Of a DNA stretch of 64,000 nt, positions 1-9,037 are shown piece after piece. The stretch is taken from contig LN554852.1 in NCBI GenBank assembly GCA_000953735.1, positions 4,289,846 to 4,353,845 on the forward strand, in the 5' to 3' direction. The notes beneath the pieces are model-generated. The model had not been told where the DNA came from. It made no database searches and saw only the letters and a list, made by a program, of their open reading frames with translations. Numbering within the stretch: position 1 is the first letter of the stretch; every line of letters begins with the position of its first letter. Both the position numbers and the translations under genes were made by a program. This stretch comes from Moritella viscosa (lineage in GTDB: Bacteria; Pseudomonadota; Gammaproteobacteria; Enterobacterales; Moritellaceae).

Positions 1-1354
1 ATTCCAGCGGTAATACACCAGGGTTTTCTAATGCGTGAATTTGCCCTAATGGAATATACGTCGATTCATTCTCTGTCACTAAGAAAGTTCGCTCACCATT
101 GGTGACGCTTGCAGTGCCCGATACTACAATCCAATGTTCTGCTCTGTGGTGATGCATTTGAATCGATAATTTAGCACCTGGATTAACCGTAATACGTTTT
201 ACTTGATCTCGCTCACCAAAATCAAGGGAGTCATATTTACCCCAAGGACGGAACACTTCACGTTGATGTTTATATTCGTAACGGTCATCTGCTTTTAACT
301 TTTCAACGATGGTTTTCACATCTTGAACTTGGTCTTTGCAGGCCACTAATAACGCGTCTTTAGTTTCAACAATCACTAAGTTATCAACACCAACCGTTGT
401 TACTAACTTGTGACCGGCATTAATGTATGAGTTAGTGGTATTGTGCGAGATGATATCACCGTGATTAACGTTACCATTCTCGTCTTTTTCGCTCACTTCC
501 CATAATGATGAGAATGAACCGACATCACTCCAACCAGCATTCATTGGCACGACGATAGCATCAGAGCCTTCAGCTTTACAAAGAGGTTCCATCACCGCGT
601 AATCAATCGAGTCTTCAGGGCATTGGGCAAATATATCAGCACTAATACGGGTAAAGTCTAAGTCTTGTGTTTTATACTCGTAGGCTTTTGTGCATATAGC
701 TAACATATCAGGTGAGAATTTAGCCAGCTCTTCAAGATAGCGTGAGGCTTTAAACATGAACATACCGCTATTCCACAGATATTCACCTGAATCGAGGTAG
801 GTTTCTGCTGTTGCTAGATTTGGTTTTTCTACAAAGCTGTCTACGTCAAAGCCAGTCGCTTCATTGTCTGTATGTTTAGCACCTTGTTTAATATAGCCAT
901 AACCCGTTTCAGCATGTGTTGGCACGATACCAAAAGTCACAAGTTTATCTTGCGCAGCAAAGACTTTGGCATCAAGCACCGCTTGTTGGAATGCGGCAAC
1001 ATCTTTAATCACGTGGTCAGCGGCTAATACCAGTAATAATGGGTCATCATCTTTAGCGACAGCTGCCAATGCAGCCAGTGTAATCGCAGGGGCGGTGTTC
1101 TTACCCATCGGCTCAAGGATAATGTCACCTGCAGCGGTATTGTTAGCTCGTAACTGCTCTGCAACAATAAAACGGTGTTCGTTATTACAGATAATCAAGG
1201 GGTTTAAGCATTGCCTATTATCAAGACGGTTAATAGTTTCTTGTAATAAGGTATTTTCGTTTAATAATGCTAAAAATTGCTTTGGGTGCAGTGCGCGAGA
1301 TAAAGGCCATAAGCGTGACCCGCTACCGCCAGACATGATTACTGGTAAAATCAT
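1..1354 (-). CDS. manC: Mannose-1-phosphate guanylyltransferase / mannose-6-phosphate isomerase (3' end outside window)
   Basis: Makes GDP-mannose from mannose-1-phosphate and GTP, feeding gmd and fcl just upstream in the same transcription direction. The start at 1354 gives [20 protein letters not shown], the nucleotidyltransferase signature with the GGSGSRLWP loop. Downstream the frame stays open to the window edge (about 451 codons). The last visible part reads [15 protein letters not shown], typical of the C-terminal cupin of type II phosphomannose isomerases, so this is the two-domain ManC/CpsB/AlgA type and only a few tens of residues are missing. It is the last visible gene of the polysaccharide locus. 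Family assignment is firm; whether the isomerase half is active cannot be judged from a partial gene. Confidence 0.93.
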   Translation of the reverse strand, partial: MILPVIMSGGSGSRLWPLSRALHPKQFLALLNENTLLQETINRLDNRQCLNPLIICNNEHRFIVAEQLRANNTAAGDIILEPMGKNTAPAITLAALAAVAKDDDPLLLVLAADHVIKDVAAFQQAVLDAKVFAAQDKLVTFGIVPTHAETGYGYIKQGAKHTDNEATGFDVDSFVEKPNLATAETYLDSGEYLWNSGMFMFKASRYLEELAKFSPDMLAICTKAYEYKTQDLDFTRISADIFAQCPEDSIDYAVMEPLCKAEGSDAIVVPMNAGWSDVGSFSSLWEVSEKDENGNVNHGDIISHNTTNSYINAGHKLVTTVGVDNLVIVETKDALLVACKDQVQDVKTIVEKLKADDRYEYKHQREVFRPWGKYDSLDFGERDQVKRITVNPGAKLSIQMHHHRAEHWIVVSGTASVTNGERTFLVTENESTYIPLGQIHALENPGVLPLE

Positions 1355-1423
1355 AATAAACCTTAACTTTTTATTTTTAAATAATTGAATATGGAAATTG
1401 ATTCTTAACATCAATTTCTGACG

Positions 1424-1872
1424 CTAAGTAAAGTACCACTTACTGTGTTGATGTACGTCATCTTGTGTTAGTAACGTTTTAACATCCAACCATTGGTATT
1501 GACTGTGCTGCTCTGTGGGCAATGACAACTGAGACTCATCAACCGTTATCTCGTAACCTAATACCACATAATGCGCTGAGACGTGTTCGCCGAACACACT
1601 GTCATCATAAAAATGTTCAAAAGGGCCAAGCAATGTCGCTCGCTCAATGGCACAGGTTAATCCGAGTTCATGCTGACAAAGTCGTGTGAATGCAGTTTGC
1701 ATCGATTCATTTTTTTGAATGCGACCACCAGGTACAAACCAATAACCCTGCGCGGGTCGATTGGTTCTAAACCCGAGTAATGCTTGATTCTGTGGGTTTT
1801 AACCACAAGGTCAATCGAAATAAGCGGTGTTGAATCGATAACAGTTTCAAATGTGTTGTTATCTAAAAACAT
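1424..1872 (-). pseudogene. gmm: GDP-mannose mannosyl hydrolase (Nudix), frameshifted
   Basis: Nudix enzyme of the GDP-mannose/fucose cluster that cleaves GDP-mannose. The start at 1872 (MFLDNNTFETVIDSTPLISI) has a GGAG ribosome site about six bases upstream. The first frame reads as Gmm up to DLVVK near 1800. The remainder (QALLGFRTNRPAQGYWFVPGG, then the Nudix box and the HFYDD and HYVVLGY motifs) is in another frame, ending at 1424. Adding one A to the A4 run near 1798-1801 restores a continuous VVKNPQNQALLGF. This is either a true single-base loss or a sequencing error in a short homopolymer. Without the shift the protein would have the family's normal length of about 150 residues. It sits between fcl and manC, the usual place. 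Confidence 0.82.
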
Positions 1873-1887
1873 AAATCTCCGAGGCAA

Positions 1888-1950
1888 AAAAGGAGAAAAG
1901 AGAAAAGAGAAAAGTGAAAGTTGGGGTCGATGCCTTTGACCTTTGACCTT
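1888..1950. repeat. Short low-complexity direct repeats between fcl and gmm
   Basis: The gap between fcl and gmm holds three copies of GAGAAAA/GAAAAGA-type purine repeats, followed by two copies of TTTGACC. No gene or hairpin is apparent. A related purine repeat (GCGAAAA, three copies) lies inside pseG at about 7730-7750, so short purine repeats of this kind recur in the locus. Confidence 0.5.
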
Positions 1951-1961
1951 TCTCCCTGCTT

Positions 1962-2924
1962 CTATTTCCTAAACCAATCTTGATTATCAAGGAACCACTG
2001 ATAAGCACTTTGCAAGCCAGATTCTAAATCGACCTGATAACGCCAACCCAAATTAGCTAAACGGTCTACGTTCATCAATTTACGGGGTGCACCATCGGGT
2101 TTACTGCTATCAAAGACGATGTCGCCGTTAAAGCCTGTTACCTTAGCAACAGTTTCAACAAGTTCACGAATCGTGCAATCAACACCCGTGCCGACGTTAA
2201 TATGACTTAACATCTCCTCGGTGTTTTCTGCATACAACCCTTGCGCTAGGTTCATCACATAGATAGACGCTGATGCCATGTCATCTACATACAAGAATTC
2301 ACGCATCGGTTTACCACTGCCCCATGCAATCACTTCACTGTCATTGTTTAACGCGGCTTCGTGGAAACGACGTAACAAGGCAGGAATAACATGTGAGTTT
2401 TCCGGATGGAAGTTATCATTCGGACCATACAAATTAGTCGGCATGACACTGCGGTAATTACGACCGTGTTGACGGTTGTAAGACTCACACAATTTAATAC
2501 CGGCAATTTTGGCAACCGCATAAGGTTCGTTAGTTGGCTCAAGCGTACCGGTTAACAAGGCTGATTCAGCCATTGGTTGCGGTGCAAGTCGTGGATAGAT
2601 ACACGATGAGCCTAAAAACAATAAATCCTGTACGTTGGCGATATGCGCGGCATTAATGATGTTGCTTTGAATCATCAAATTTTCATAAATGAAATCAGCG
2701 GGGTAAGTATTGTTACCCACAATGCCACCCACTTTCGCAGCAGCTAAGTACACTTGGTCAATTGATTCAGCTGCAAAAAATGTATTCACAGCCGCTTGAT
2801 TGGTTAAATCAAGCTCGCTGCGTGTTCTTAATACAAGTTCAACATCACCTTGCGCTTGCAGTTGACGCACGATTGCCGAACCAACCATACCGCGATGACC
2901 CGCTACATAGATACGTTTAGTCAT
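1962..2924 (-). CDS. fcl: GDP-L-fucose synthase
   Basis: Epimerase-reductase that converts GDP-4-keto-6-deoxymannose, the Gmd product, to GDP-L-fucose. The 320-residue protein opens with the NAD(P)-binding [20 protein letters not shown]. It carries GSSCIYP near residue 107 and the catalytic Tyr and Lys in [12 protein letters not shown] near residues 135-146. Length and motifs match the Fcl/WcaG family of the extended short-chain dehydrogenases. It follows gmd with a two-base gap, so the two are surely co-transcribed and translationally coupled. With gmd and manC it gives a complete route from mannose-1-phosphate to GDP-fucose, implying fucose (or a derivative) in the polymer. Confidence 0.96.
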   Translation of the reverse strand: MTKRIYVAGHRGMVGSAIVRQLQAQGDVELVLRTRSELDLTNQAAVNTFFAAESIDQVYLAAAKVGGIVGNNTYPADFIYENLMIQSNIINAAHIANVQDLLFLGSSCIYPRLAPQPMAESALLTGTLEPTNEPYAVAKIAGIKLCESYNRQHGRNYRSVMPTNLYGPNDNFHPENSHVIPALLRRFHEAALNNDSEVIAWGSGKPMREFLYVDDMASASIYVMNLAQGLYAENTEEMLSHINVGTGVDCTIRELVETVAKVTGFNGDIVFDSSKPDGAPRKLMNVDRLANLGWRYQVDLESGLQSAYQWFLDNQDWFRK

Positions 2925-2926
2925 GA

Positions 2927-4054
2927 TTAGCTTTCTTTTGTTACAGAAACAGAATAACCGTGTGCTTTAAGCAATGCGTGCTGTTTTGCTTTAGCCAAGT
3001 CGTTTTCAACCATTTCAGCACACATTTCTTCAACGGTGATTTGTGGTACCCAGCCTAATATTTCTTTGGCTTTTGATGGGTCACCAAGCAATGTTTCTAC
3101 TTCAGCTGGGCGGAAGTAACGTGTATCAACTTTAACAATCACATCACCAACAGAGACGCCTTTGGCGTTATCACCCGTAATGCCCACAACAGTAGCGATT
3201 TCATCGACTCCTTCGCCGGTGAATTCAAGTTCGATACCCACATTCTGCGCGGACATGCGAACAAATTCACGTACCGAGATTTGCTTACCCGTTGCGATAA
3301 CGAAATCATCCGCAACATCTTGTTGTAACATCATCCACTGCATACGTACGTAGTCTTTAGCATGACCCCAGTCACGTAATGCGTCCATGTTACCAAGGAA
3401 TAAACATTGCTCTAAACCTTGTGAAATATTGGTAATAGCACGGGTGATTTTACGCGTTACAAACGTTTCACCACGGCGCGGTGATTCATGGTTAAAGAGA
3501 ATACCGTTACACGCATACATGCCATAAGACTCACGGTAGTTAACCACTATCCAGTAAGCATACATTTTTGCTACCGCATACGGTGAACGTGGGTGGAATG
3601 GTGTGGTTTCACGCTGTGGAATTTCTTGTACTTCACCGTAAAGCTCAGACGTTGATGCTTGGTAGAATTTAGTTTTCTTTTCTAAGCCTAAGAAACGAAT
3701 GGCTTCAAGTAGACGTAATGTTCCCATTGCATCTACATCAGCGGTATATTCAGGGCATTCAAAAGAAACAGCAACGTGAGACTGAGCGCCTAAGTTGTAT
3801 ACTTCATCAGGCTGCACGTCTTTAATAATACGCGTCAGGTTTGATGAATCGGTTAAATCACCATAATGTAAGAAAAACTTTTGATTTTTTTCATGATTGT
3901 CTTGATAAATATGGTCAACACGCTCGGTATTTAACGATGATGCACGACGTTTAATACCGTGAACTTCATAGCCTTTTTCTAATAATAGTTCTGCTAGGTA
4001 TGAGCCATCTTGACCTGTTACACCTGTGATTAGTGCTATTTTTTTATTTGTCAT
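2927..4054 (-). CDS. gmd: GDP-mannose 4,6-dehydratase
   Basis: Converts GDP-D-mannose to GDP-4-keto-6-deoxy-D-mannose, the first step towards GDP-fucose. The start at 4054 ([20 protein letters not shown]) has an AAGGAT ribosome site and matches the family N terminus; an upstream in-frame extension to 4144 has no such support. The 375-residue length is normal. The nucleotide-binding [12 protein letters not shown] and the active-site [12 protein letters not shown] region are present, as is [16 protein letters not shown], highly conserved in Gmd. It is followed by fcl after two bases. The 245 bases upstream of it hold no gene that I can see. Confidence 0.97.
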   Translation of the reverse strand: MTNKKIALITGVTGQDGSYLAELLLEKGYEVHGIKRRASSLNTERVDHIYQDNHEKNQKFFLHYGDLTDSSNLTRIIKDVQPDEVYNLGAQSHVAVSFECPEYTADVDAMGTLRLLEAIRFLGLEKKTKFYQASTSELYGEVQEIPQRETTPFHPRSPYAVAKMYAYWIVVNYRESYGMYACNGILFNHESPRRGETFVTRKITRAITNISQGLEQCLFLGNMDALRDWGHAKDYVRMQWMMLQQDVADDFVIATGKQISVREFVRMSAQNVGIELEFTGEGVDEIATVVGITGDNAKGVSVGDVIVKVDTRYFRPAEVETLLGDPSKAKEILGWVPQITVEEMCAEMVENDLAKAKQHALLKAHGYSVSVTKES

Positions 4055-4300
4055 TTTTATCCTTTGATTTAAACGTAACTGCCTCAGTAACGTTAAATAT
4101 ATTGTTCCATTAATCGCTTTTTTCGTACAAACAATTAAATTCAAATACCGTAATTATATTACGGTTTAATTTCAAAAAATCCGATACTATTATAATTTTT
4201 ATATTATTTAGATCTAACCGACACGTAAGTATTCACCACAAATCCTGCGTCGTTAAGACTACTCCAAGAGCTGAAACTTACCTTAATAGCATGTTAATAA

Positions 4301-5512
4301 TCACACAATATTTGTAGGTGGATTTTCATCCTGCAGATAAACTACATCTGGAGCTGGTTCTCCTGTTAAAACAAAATCCAAGGCTTTACCAAACTTAATT
4401 GCTTGTGCAGACCAGGAATAATTATTTTTTATTAATAGCTTGGAGTTATTTGACATTACATCTAACGAGTGTTTATCAAGAGTCATCATTTCTTGTAAAG
4501 ATTGAAGTACATTTTCTCTTGATAATGTAATGTACTTTCCACAATTGTGAGTATTAATTTCAGACCAAGGTGTTCCTGTAGTCGTGATAGAGGGTAATCC
4601 AGCCGCTAACGCTTCTCCAATGACCACCCCAAAATTTTCAGTATAACTAGGGAGAATAAAGAATTCAGAAGAGGCTAACACACACTTTTTATCATATCCG
4701 CTAAGCATACCAAACACTTTAATGTTATCTTCAGTACCATTTTCAACCGCTAGTTCAGCAATATTCTCATTATAATTCGAATAATCGGGCCCCACGATAA
4801 GTAAACACCAATTAGGAAAGTCTTTAGCTACTTCAGGCCAAATTTCTAATAATATATCTAACCCTTTTTTCTTATGTAGGCGAGACATAAAAAGAACATA
4901 CTTCTTATTATTATTTAACCTTAAATGTTCAATTGCATTGATTTTATTTGGTAAATCCTGATAATCATCATAATTAATACCGTGAGGTACGATTGCAATA
5001 GGCGATGTAATATTAAGTTCTCTTACCGCTTTATATTCATCAGCACAAGTAACATGAATTAAATTGGCTTGTTGTAATGATTTTTTTTGAAATAATAGCC
5101 ATGCTAATTTCTTTCTTAGCTTCCCTTGTGCTAAAGACCAGGGATAAAGAGTTCCTCGTATTGAAACGATGTGGGGTACTTTTTTTTCTTGTGAAAGTTT
5201 CGCAGCTAAAAACGCAGGGTAATTCCAAAGGTTATTAGAAAATAAAACATCCCCATCTGTTAGTGTGCTAAGCAGTCTACTTTTCATCTCTTTTGAATAT
5301 TTAAGCTTGTCCATGCCATTTAATTTACAGCGGACCCAAGGAATAGAAAATCGGTCAATAAACTCATTCTTATCTTTGATTGAATTTATAGTTGAATATA
5401 TAACTGACTCAACACCTAACTCTGAACGAATAGCTTCCAAAAAATTTGGCAATGAATTGGCTGGTCCTCCATATTCATCAGAAATATTTTCAATAATTGA
5501 TTTTAATTGCAT
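4301..5512 (-). CDS. GT4-family glycosyltransferase
   Basis: A 403-residue GT-B glycosyltransferase of the retaining GT4 (glycosyl transferases group 1) type. It should add one sugar to the lipid-linked repeat unit on the inner face of the membrane. The N-terminal DEYGGPANSLPNF loop, the central YVLFMSRLHKKKGLDILLEI and the C-terminal donor-site motif SYTENFGVVIGEALAAGLPS (E-x7-E region) are all visible. Its start overlaps the end of wzy by 23 bases, so the two are coupled. Linkage and sugar cannot be read from sequence. Because GDP-fucose genes lie next to it, a mannosyl- or fucosyl-type donor is a reasonable guess, but only that. Confidence 0.87.
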   Translation of the reverse strand: MQLKSIIENISDEYGGPANSLPNFLEAIRSELGVESVIYSTINSIKDKNEFIDRFSIPWVRCKLNGMDKLKYSKEMKSRLLSTLTDGDVLFSNNLWNYPAFLAAKLSQEKKVPHIVSIRGTLYPWSLAQGKLRKKLAWLLFQKKSLQQANLIHVTCADEYKAVRELNITSPIAIVPHGINYDDYQDLPNKINAIEHLRLNNNKKYVLFMSRLHKKKGLDILLEIWPEVAKDFPNWCLLIVGPDYSNYNENIAELAVENGTEDNIKVFGMLSGYDKKCVLASSEFFILPSYTENFGVVIGEALAAGLPSITTTGTPWSEINTHNCGKYITLSRENVLQSLQEMMTLDKHSLDVMSNNSKLLIKNNYSWSAQAIKFGKALDFVLTGEPAPDVVYLQDENPPTNIV

Positions 5513-6673
5513 TACGTTCTCTTTCGATAAAATTGAAATGAGTTGAAATTATTATAATAGGCAATAACGTGAAGGCAACAGGAATCGCAGACATAAATAG
5601 ACCTAAGAGTAAAAAAAAGAAATACAATGAGTTTTTAAGATGGTTTCGGAAAACCATAAGCCAAAAAATTAAAATGAAAAATAAAAGTGAGAACCAGCCT
5701 AGTTCAAATAGTACACTTCCAACACCAGACATAACTTTATTATGTGCCCCACCCCACCAAAAAAGACCTCCATAATCAGCACGCCCTGTCGTTAGAATAT
5801 TTGAAAATAAATGAAATCCATGAGGGAGACCTGCATCATCAATAAAAGCTTTGAAAGAAAAAAAGATATGTGAAGCTCTTTCGTTCATACTTGCATCTTC
5901 AGCTAAAATAATTAATGGTGAATCAATAATCAATATTACTAATTTAAACAACCGACTTCCTTCCAAAAGACTTCCAAATTGAATGATTAAAACAGCCCCT
6001 ACGACTAAAGATAAAAAAGTTATTATTAATTTACGTATAGAAAAAAGATTAAAAAAAACATATAAAATAACACTAATCAATATAAAAAGAATAACCATTG
6101 ATGATTTTGCAACGAACAAAATAAAAACCATATTTAAATAAAATAAAACTTGGAAAATCCTCGTTGGTATCCTACTTTTCTCAAGATAAAGTAACCAACA
6201 CATAAAAAACAAAAAAATACCGTAAAAAGTTGGTTCCGGAGCTAGTCCCGTTACCCCTCTATCCTCTGTTGTCCTTACATACACTAAAAAAGATAAAATA
6301 TCTTTTCCAAAAACAACCTGTAGAGCACCCGCACATAACCAAATGAAATTTGATACAGTGATAACCCATATAGGAACCTCAAAATATCGTTTAATTATAT
6401 AATATGATGAAAGCACAATAAAAAATGCATAATAACTTAAAATCGCTCTAGCAGTTAAAAGATCAAAATGTCCGTACGCGATTCCGATACAACAAGCATA
6501 TAAGAATAAAAATAAAGAAAGAAAAATAGCACTATGCAATTTCTTTCTGATATTAAAAAAAAGAATATTGATCCCATTATAATAAACCATGGCTGAGTAT
6601 CTAACTTCAAAATACCAAATGAGATCCACGGAAAGAGCATTGAAAATAAAGTTACATTTAATAATATATTCAT
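5490..6673 (-). pseudogene. wzy: O-antigen/capsule polymerase Wzy, frame broken at a T8 tract
   Basis: Multi-pass membrane protein rich in Phe, Ile and Leu, of the type that polymerises lipid-linked repeat units at the periplasmic face. The best start is 6673 (MNILLNVTLFSMLFPWISFG, a first membrane segment). That frame runs to MGSIFFF and meets a run of eight T (plus strand A8 at 6555-6562). The rest of the protein, from NIRKKLHSAIFLSLFLF to the stop at 5490, is one base out of frame. Nine T would give one continuous protein of about 394 residues. A GTG at 6629 could start a shortened version in the second frame. Wzy identity rests on topology (about ten hydrophobic segments with a large loop near residue 280) and on context, not on a conserved motif. 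It may be phase-variable, decayed or a sequencing error. Confidence 0.68.
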
Positions 6674-6697
6674 AATAAACTCAACATTTGATGTATG

Positions 6698-8347
6698 CTA
6701 GATAACTGGCGTACGGATAAAACTCTCGTCTGAAGTTCGCTGATAATCGGCTGATAAAAATAACTTCTGAGAAGCAATATTTTCTTTCAAAACCGTAGCG
6801 TGTATTGTGACGTGTCTATGTATATAATCGATATAGCTTAAAGCTTGTTTCGCTAAGCCTTTTCCATAATAATCTGGTGATATAAAAATAGAAACTACAT
6901 ACTCCCTCGCCTTTAATCGATCTAATCTTACAGCACCGACTCTAATTCCCTCTAATTCAATAAGATAAAAATAATGTTTTTTATCCATTGTTTTATTAGA
7001 CATCCAAGTCTCGTGTTCAGAATACGTTGGTATAAAAGGATTCAATGCATAACGACGGGTATTTTCATGGCATTGCCATTGATATATTATCTCTATATCT
7101 GTTTCTCTTGCAGATCGCATCTTAATTTGGATTATATCAATTGATAAAGCATTTATATGAGCGACAACACGTTTTACACCCAGTCCATCACACAAGCCTA
7201 AATTCGTTGCTCTAAAGACGTCATATTTTTTCTTTATTTCTTCAACTGCAGCGAGTAATTCAGTCTCAGTGCTTTGCACATCAAGATTTATGGCAGCATT
7301 TACAGCTATCATTTTTTTACTTATATAGATCTGGTTATCCGCAAGTGGAATAATCACAGATGGAATACCAAGACAAGCTCTTTCCCATGTCGTTGAACCT
7401 GGAGCGCCGATTGCAATATCATATTCTAACATCAAATGAGCCATATTATCAACAAAGTCAAGATGTTTGACCCATGAATAACGCTCACAAAATGACTTAA
7501 CAAGCTGATAGTGCGGTGCTTTATGGCTAAGTAAAACAGTTACTTTAATATTTATTGGAGATAAAGATAAAGCGCGTAATACAGATCATGTAGCATTAGG
7601 CTGATCAATACCACCCATCGTAATTAAGATATTCGCAACGCCAGAAAATGGTGTTAGAGCTAAGGCTTTTTCACGATAACAAGTAAACAATGGATTAAGT
7701 AATGCAAAATCACACCCCATTAGCATTTCGCTTTTCGCTTTTCGCGTTAGCTAATTGATATTCTTGCGGCGAACGTAACAAGGTTTGATCTAAAATGATA
7801 TCCGCATCATGCTCTCTAACCAAATGGACATCCTCCCCCACCTCGCTACGCGCCCTCACAAGCTCGGGAAAGGAAGGGGTTTCCATAGGCACCTAAAGAC
7901 CTGACCATTTCTGGTCAGCACTGCTCTACCCTCAGCTAAAGCAAAGGGTTTGCCACAAGCGTTATTTGATCAATAACGAATATTTTACAATCAAGATCAT
8001 TTCGAACACGGCTCTGCCAATCTTTATTAAGGGCATAGTGATCAACAATAACTAAATCAGCAGACACAACTTCATGTATAAAACTCGCAGCATCGGTATC
8101 CCAAGCGACTTGTAACCAAGCCGAATAATCCGACATTTTGGGGAACCAGCTCGGTTTTAGCCTGAATTAATTCTAAAACCTTAAACCCTTTCGCTAGAAT
8201 AAAGTCTATTGAATTGCCAGCCTGCCGGCGACAAGCAAAACGAATATGATGACCTTGCTGTTGTAATTCTTGCGCGAGCACTAAACAGCGCATCACATGA
8301 CCACTGCCAATATGAATCGATGCATCAGCGCGGATAACAATATCCAT
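6698..8347 (-). pseudogene. pseG: PseG-PseH fusion (UDP-sugar hydrolase plus N-acetyltransferase), multiply broken
   Basis: Pseudaminic-acid pathway. The PseG part removes UDP from the 6-deoxy-altrose intermediate; the C-terminal part, from about 7130 (RSARETDIEIIYQW), is a GNAT domain resembling PseH. The N terminus MDIVIRADASIHIGSGHVMR, the central DADIILDQTLLRSPQEYQ and the late GAPGSTTWERACLGIPS all match PseG, but in different frames. Lesions in order: an extra C in the C4 run near 8140, an inserted block at about 7827-7968, a third copy of a GCGAAAA repeat near 7730-7745 that shifts frame, and an in-frame TGA at 7586-7588. Only the last part (6698-7444) remains open, so an isolated acetyltransferase domain could still be made. 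The start overlaps the pseF stop by one base. Confidence 0.88.
7827..7968 (-). mobile_element. Relic of an IS200/IS605-type (TnpB) right end inserted in pseG
   Basis: About 142 bases interrupt the PseG reading frame exactly after TTGAT (7973-7969), between FVID and the LVREHDADII part of the protein. On the minus strand the block contains GCTGAGGGTAGAGCAGTGCT, a hairpin CTGACC-AGAAAT-GGTCAG, TAGGTGCCTATGGAAACCCC, and ends in GGGGGAGGATGTC. From family knowledge, this order (tail of a TnpB gene, hairpin, GTGCCT..GGAAxCCCC, G-rich arm, GAGGATGTC) resembles the 3' end and guide-RNA scaffold region of TnpB elements. TTGAT is a known insertion motif for some of them. No transposase remains. There is no target duplication, as expected for this family. 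The assignment is by pattern only and was not searched. Confidence 0.5.
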
Positions 8348-9037
8348 TACGCTTCCTTCATAACTGCATATAAGGCTTCAGCAAGTTCCCAGTCTTCAAA
8401 CGTATCGACATCTTGTACTCTTTTACGAGCTAATAAAATGGCTTTTGAAGACGGTGAGAAAAATGGTTTTCCAGCTTTAAACGCAGCAGTTTTACCCCAA
8501 TAAAATTGCCCAGCATCATGATAAGCTTCTTCTAAATCTTGCGAACGGGTATTTAAATGCTCAGGCTGAAACATTTGTACACCCCCTTCCTTGTTCAAGG
8601 CAATCGCTCGCTGAATAGGAAAGGCAAATGAAGTGGCGCTGAATGCATAGTCAATATTATTTTCAGTTACAGCGTCTAATCCCTTGACTAAGTCGCTTGG
8701 TAATACAAACGGTGCAGTTGCATAAATGCAACAAAGTAAATCAACCGTCATATTTTTCGATTCACACCAGCCTATCCTGTGTTGAATCACAGCCATCGTC
8801 GTGGCGTGATCGTCTGAGATATTAGCGGGACGTAAAAAATGGGACTTCTGCGCCATAAGCTAAAGCGACATCAGCAATTTCTTGATCGTCTGTCGACACT
8901 ATGATTTTATCGAAACAGCCTGATTGTTTAGCCGCTTCAATGGAATAAGCAATCATAGGATTGCCATGAAATAATTTGATGTTTTTTCGTGGAATACGCT
9001 TACTGCCACCACGGGCAGGGATCATTGCAATTCTCAT
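8347..9037 (-). pseudogene. pseF: Pseudaminic acid cytidylyltransferase, frameshifted
   Basis: Would activate pseudaminic acid with CTP to CMP-pseudaminate. The N terminus MRIAMIPARGGSKRIPRKNI is the CMP-sugar synthetase signature. The first frame runs to AYGAEVPFF and then stops. The rest (FLRPANISDDHATTMAVIQH to VMKEA) is in a neighbouring frame. Removing one T from the T6 run near 8836-8841 restores AYGAEVPFLRPANISDDHATT and a protein of about 229 residues, the normal length. The ATG directly follows the pseC stop, and the gene end overlaps pseG, so it was part of a tight operon. As written, no active enzyme is expected. Confidence 0.9.

Noticed and set aside
966..1388. 140-codon plus-strand frame opposite manC
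   Set aside because: It is antisense to the well-conserved N-terminal domain of ManC and has low-complexity composition.
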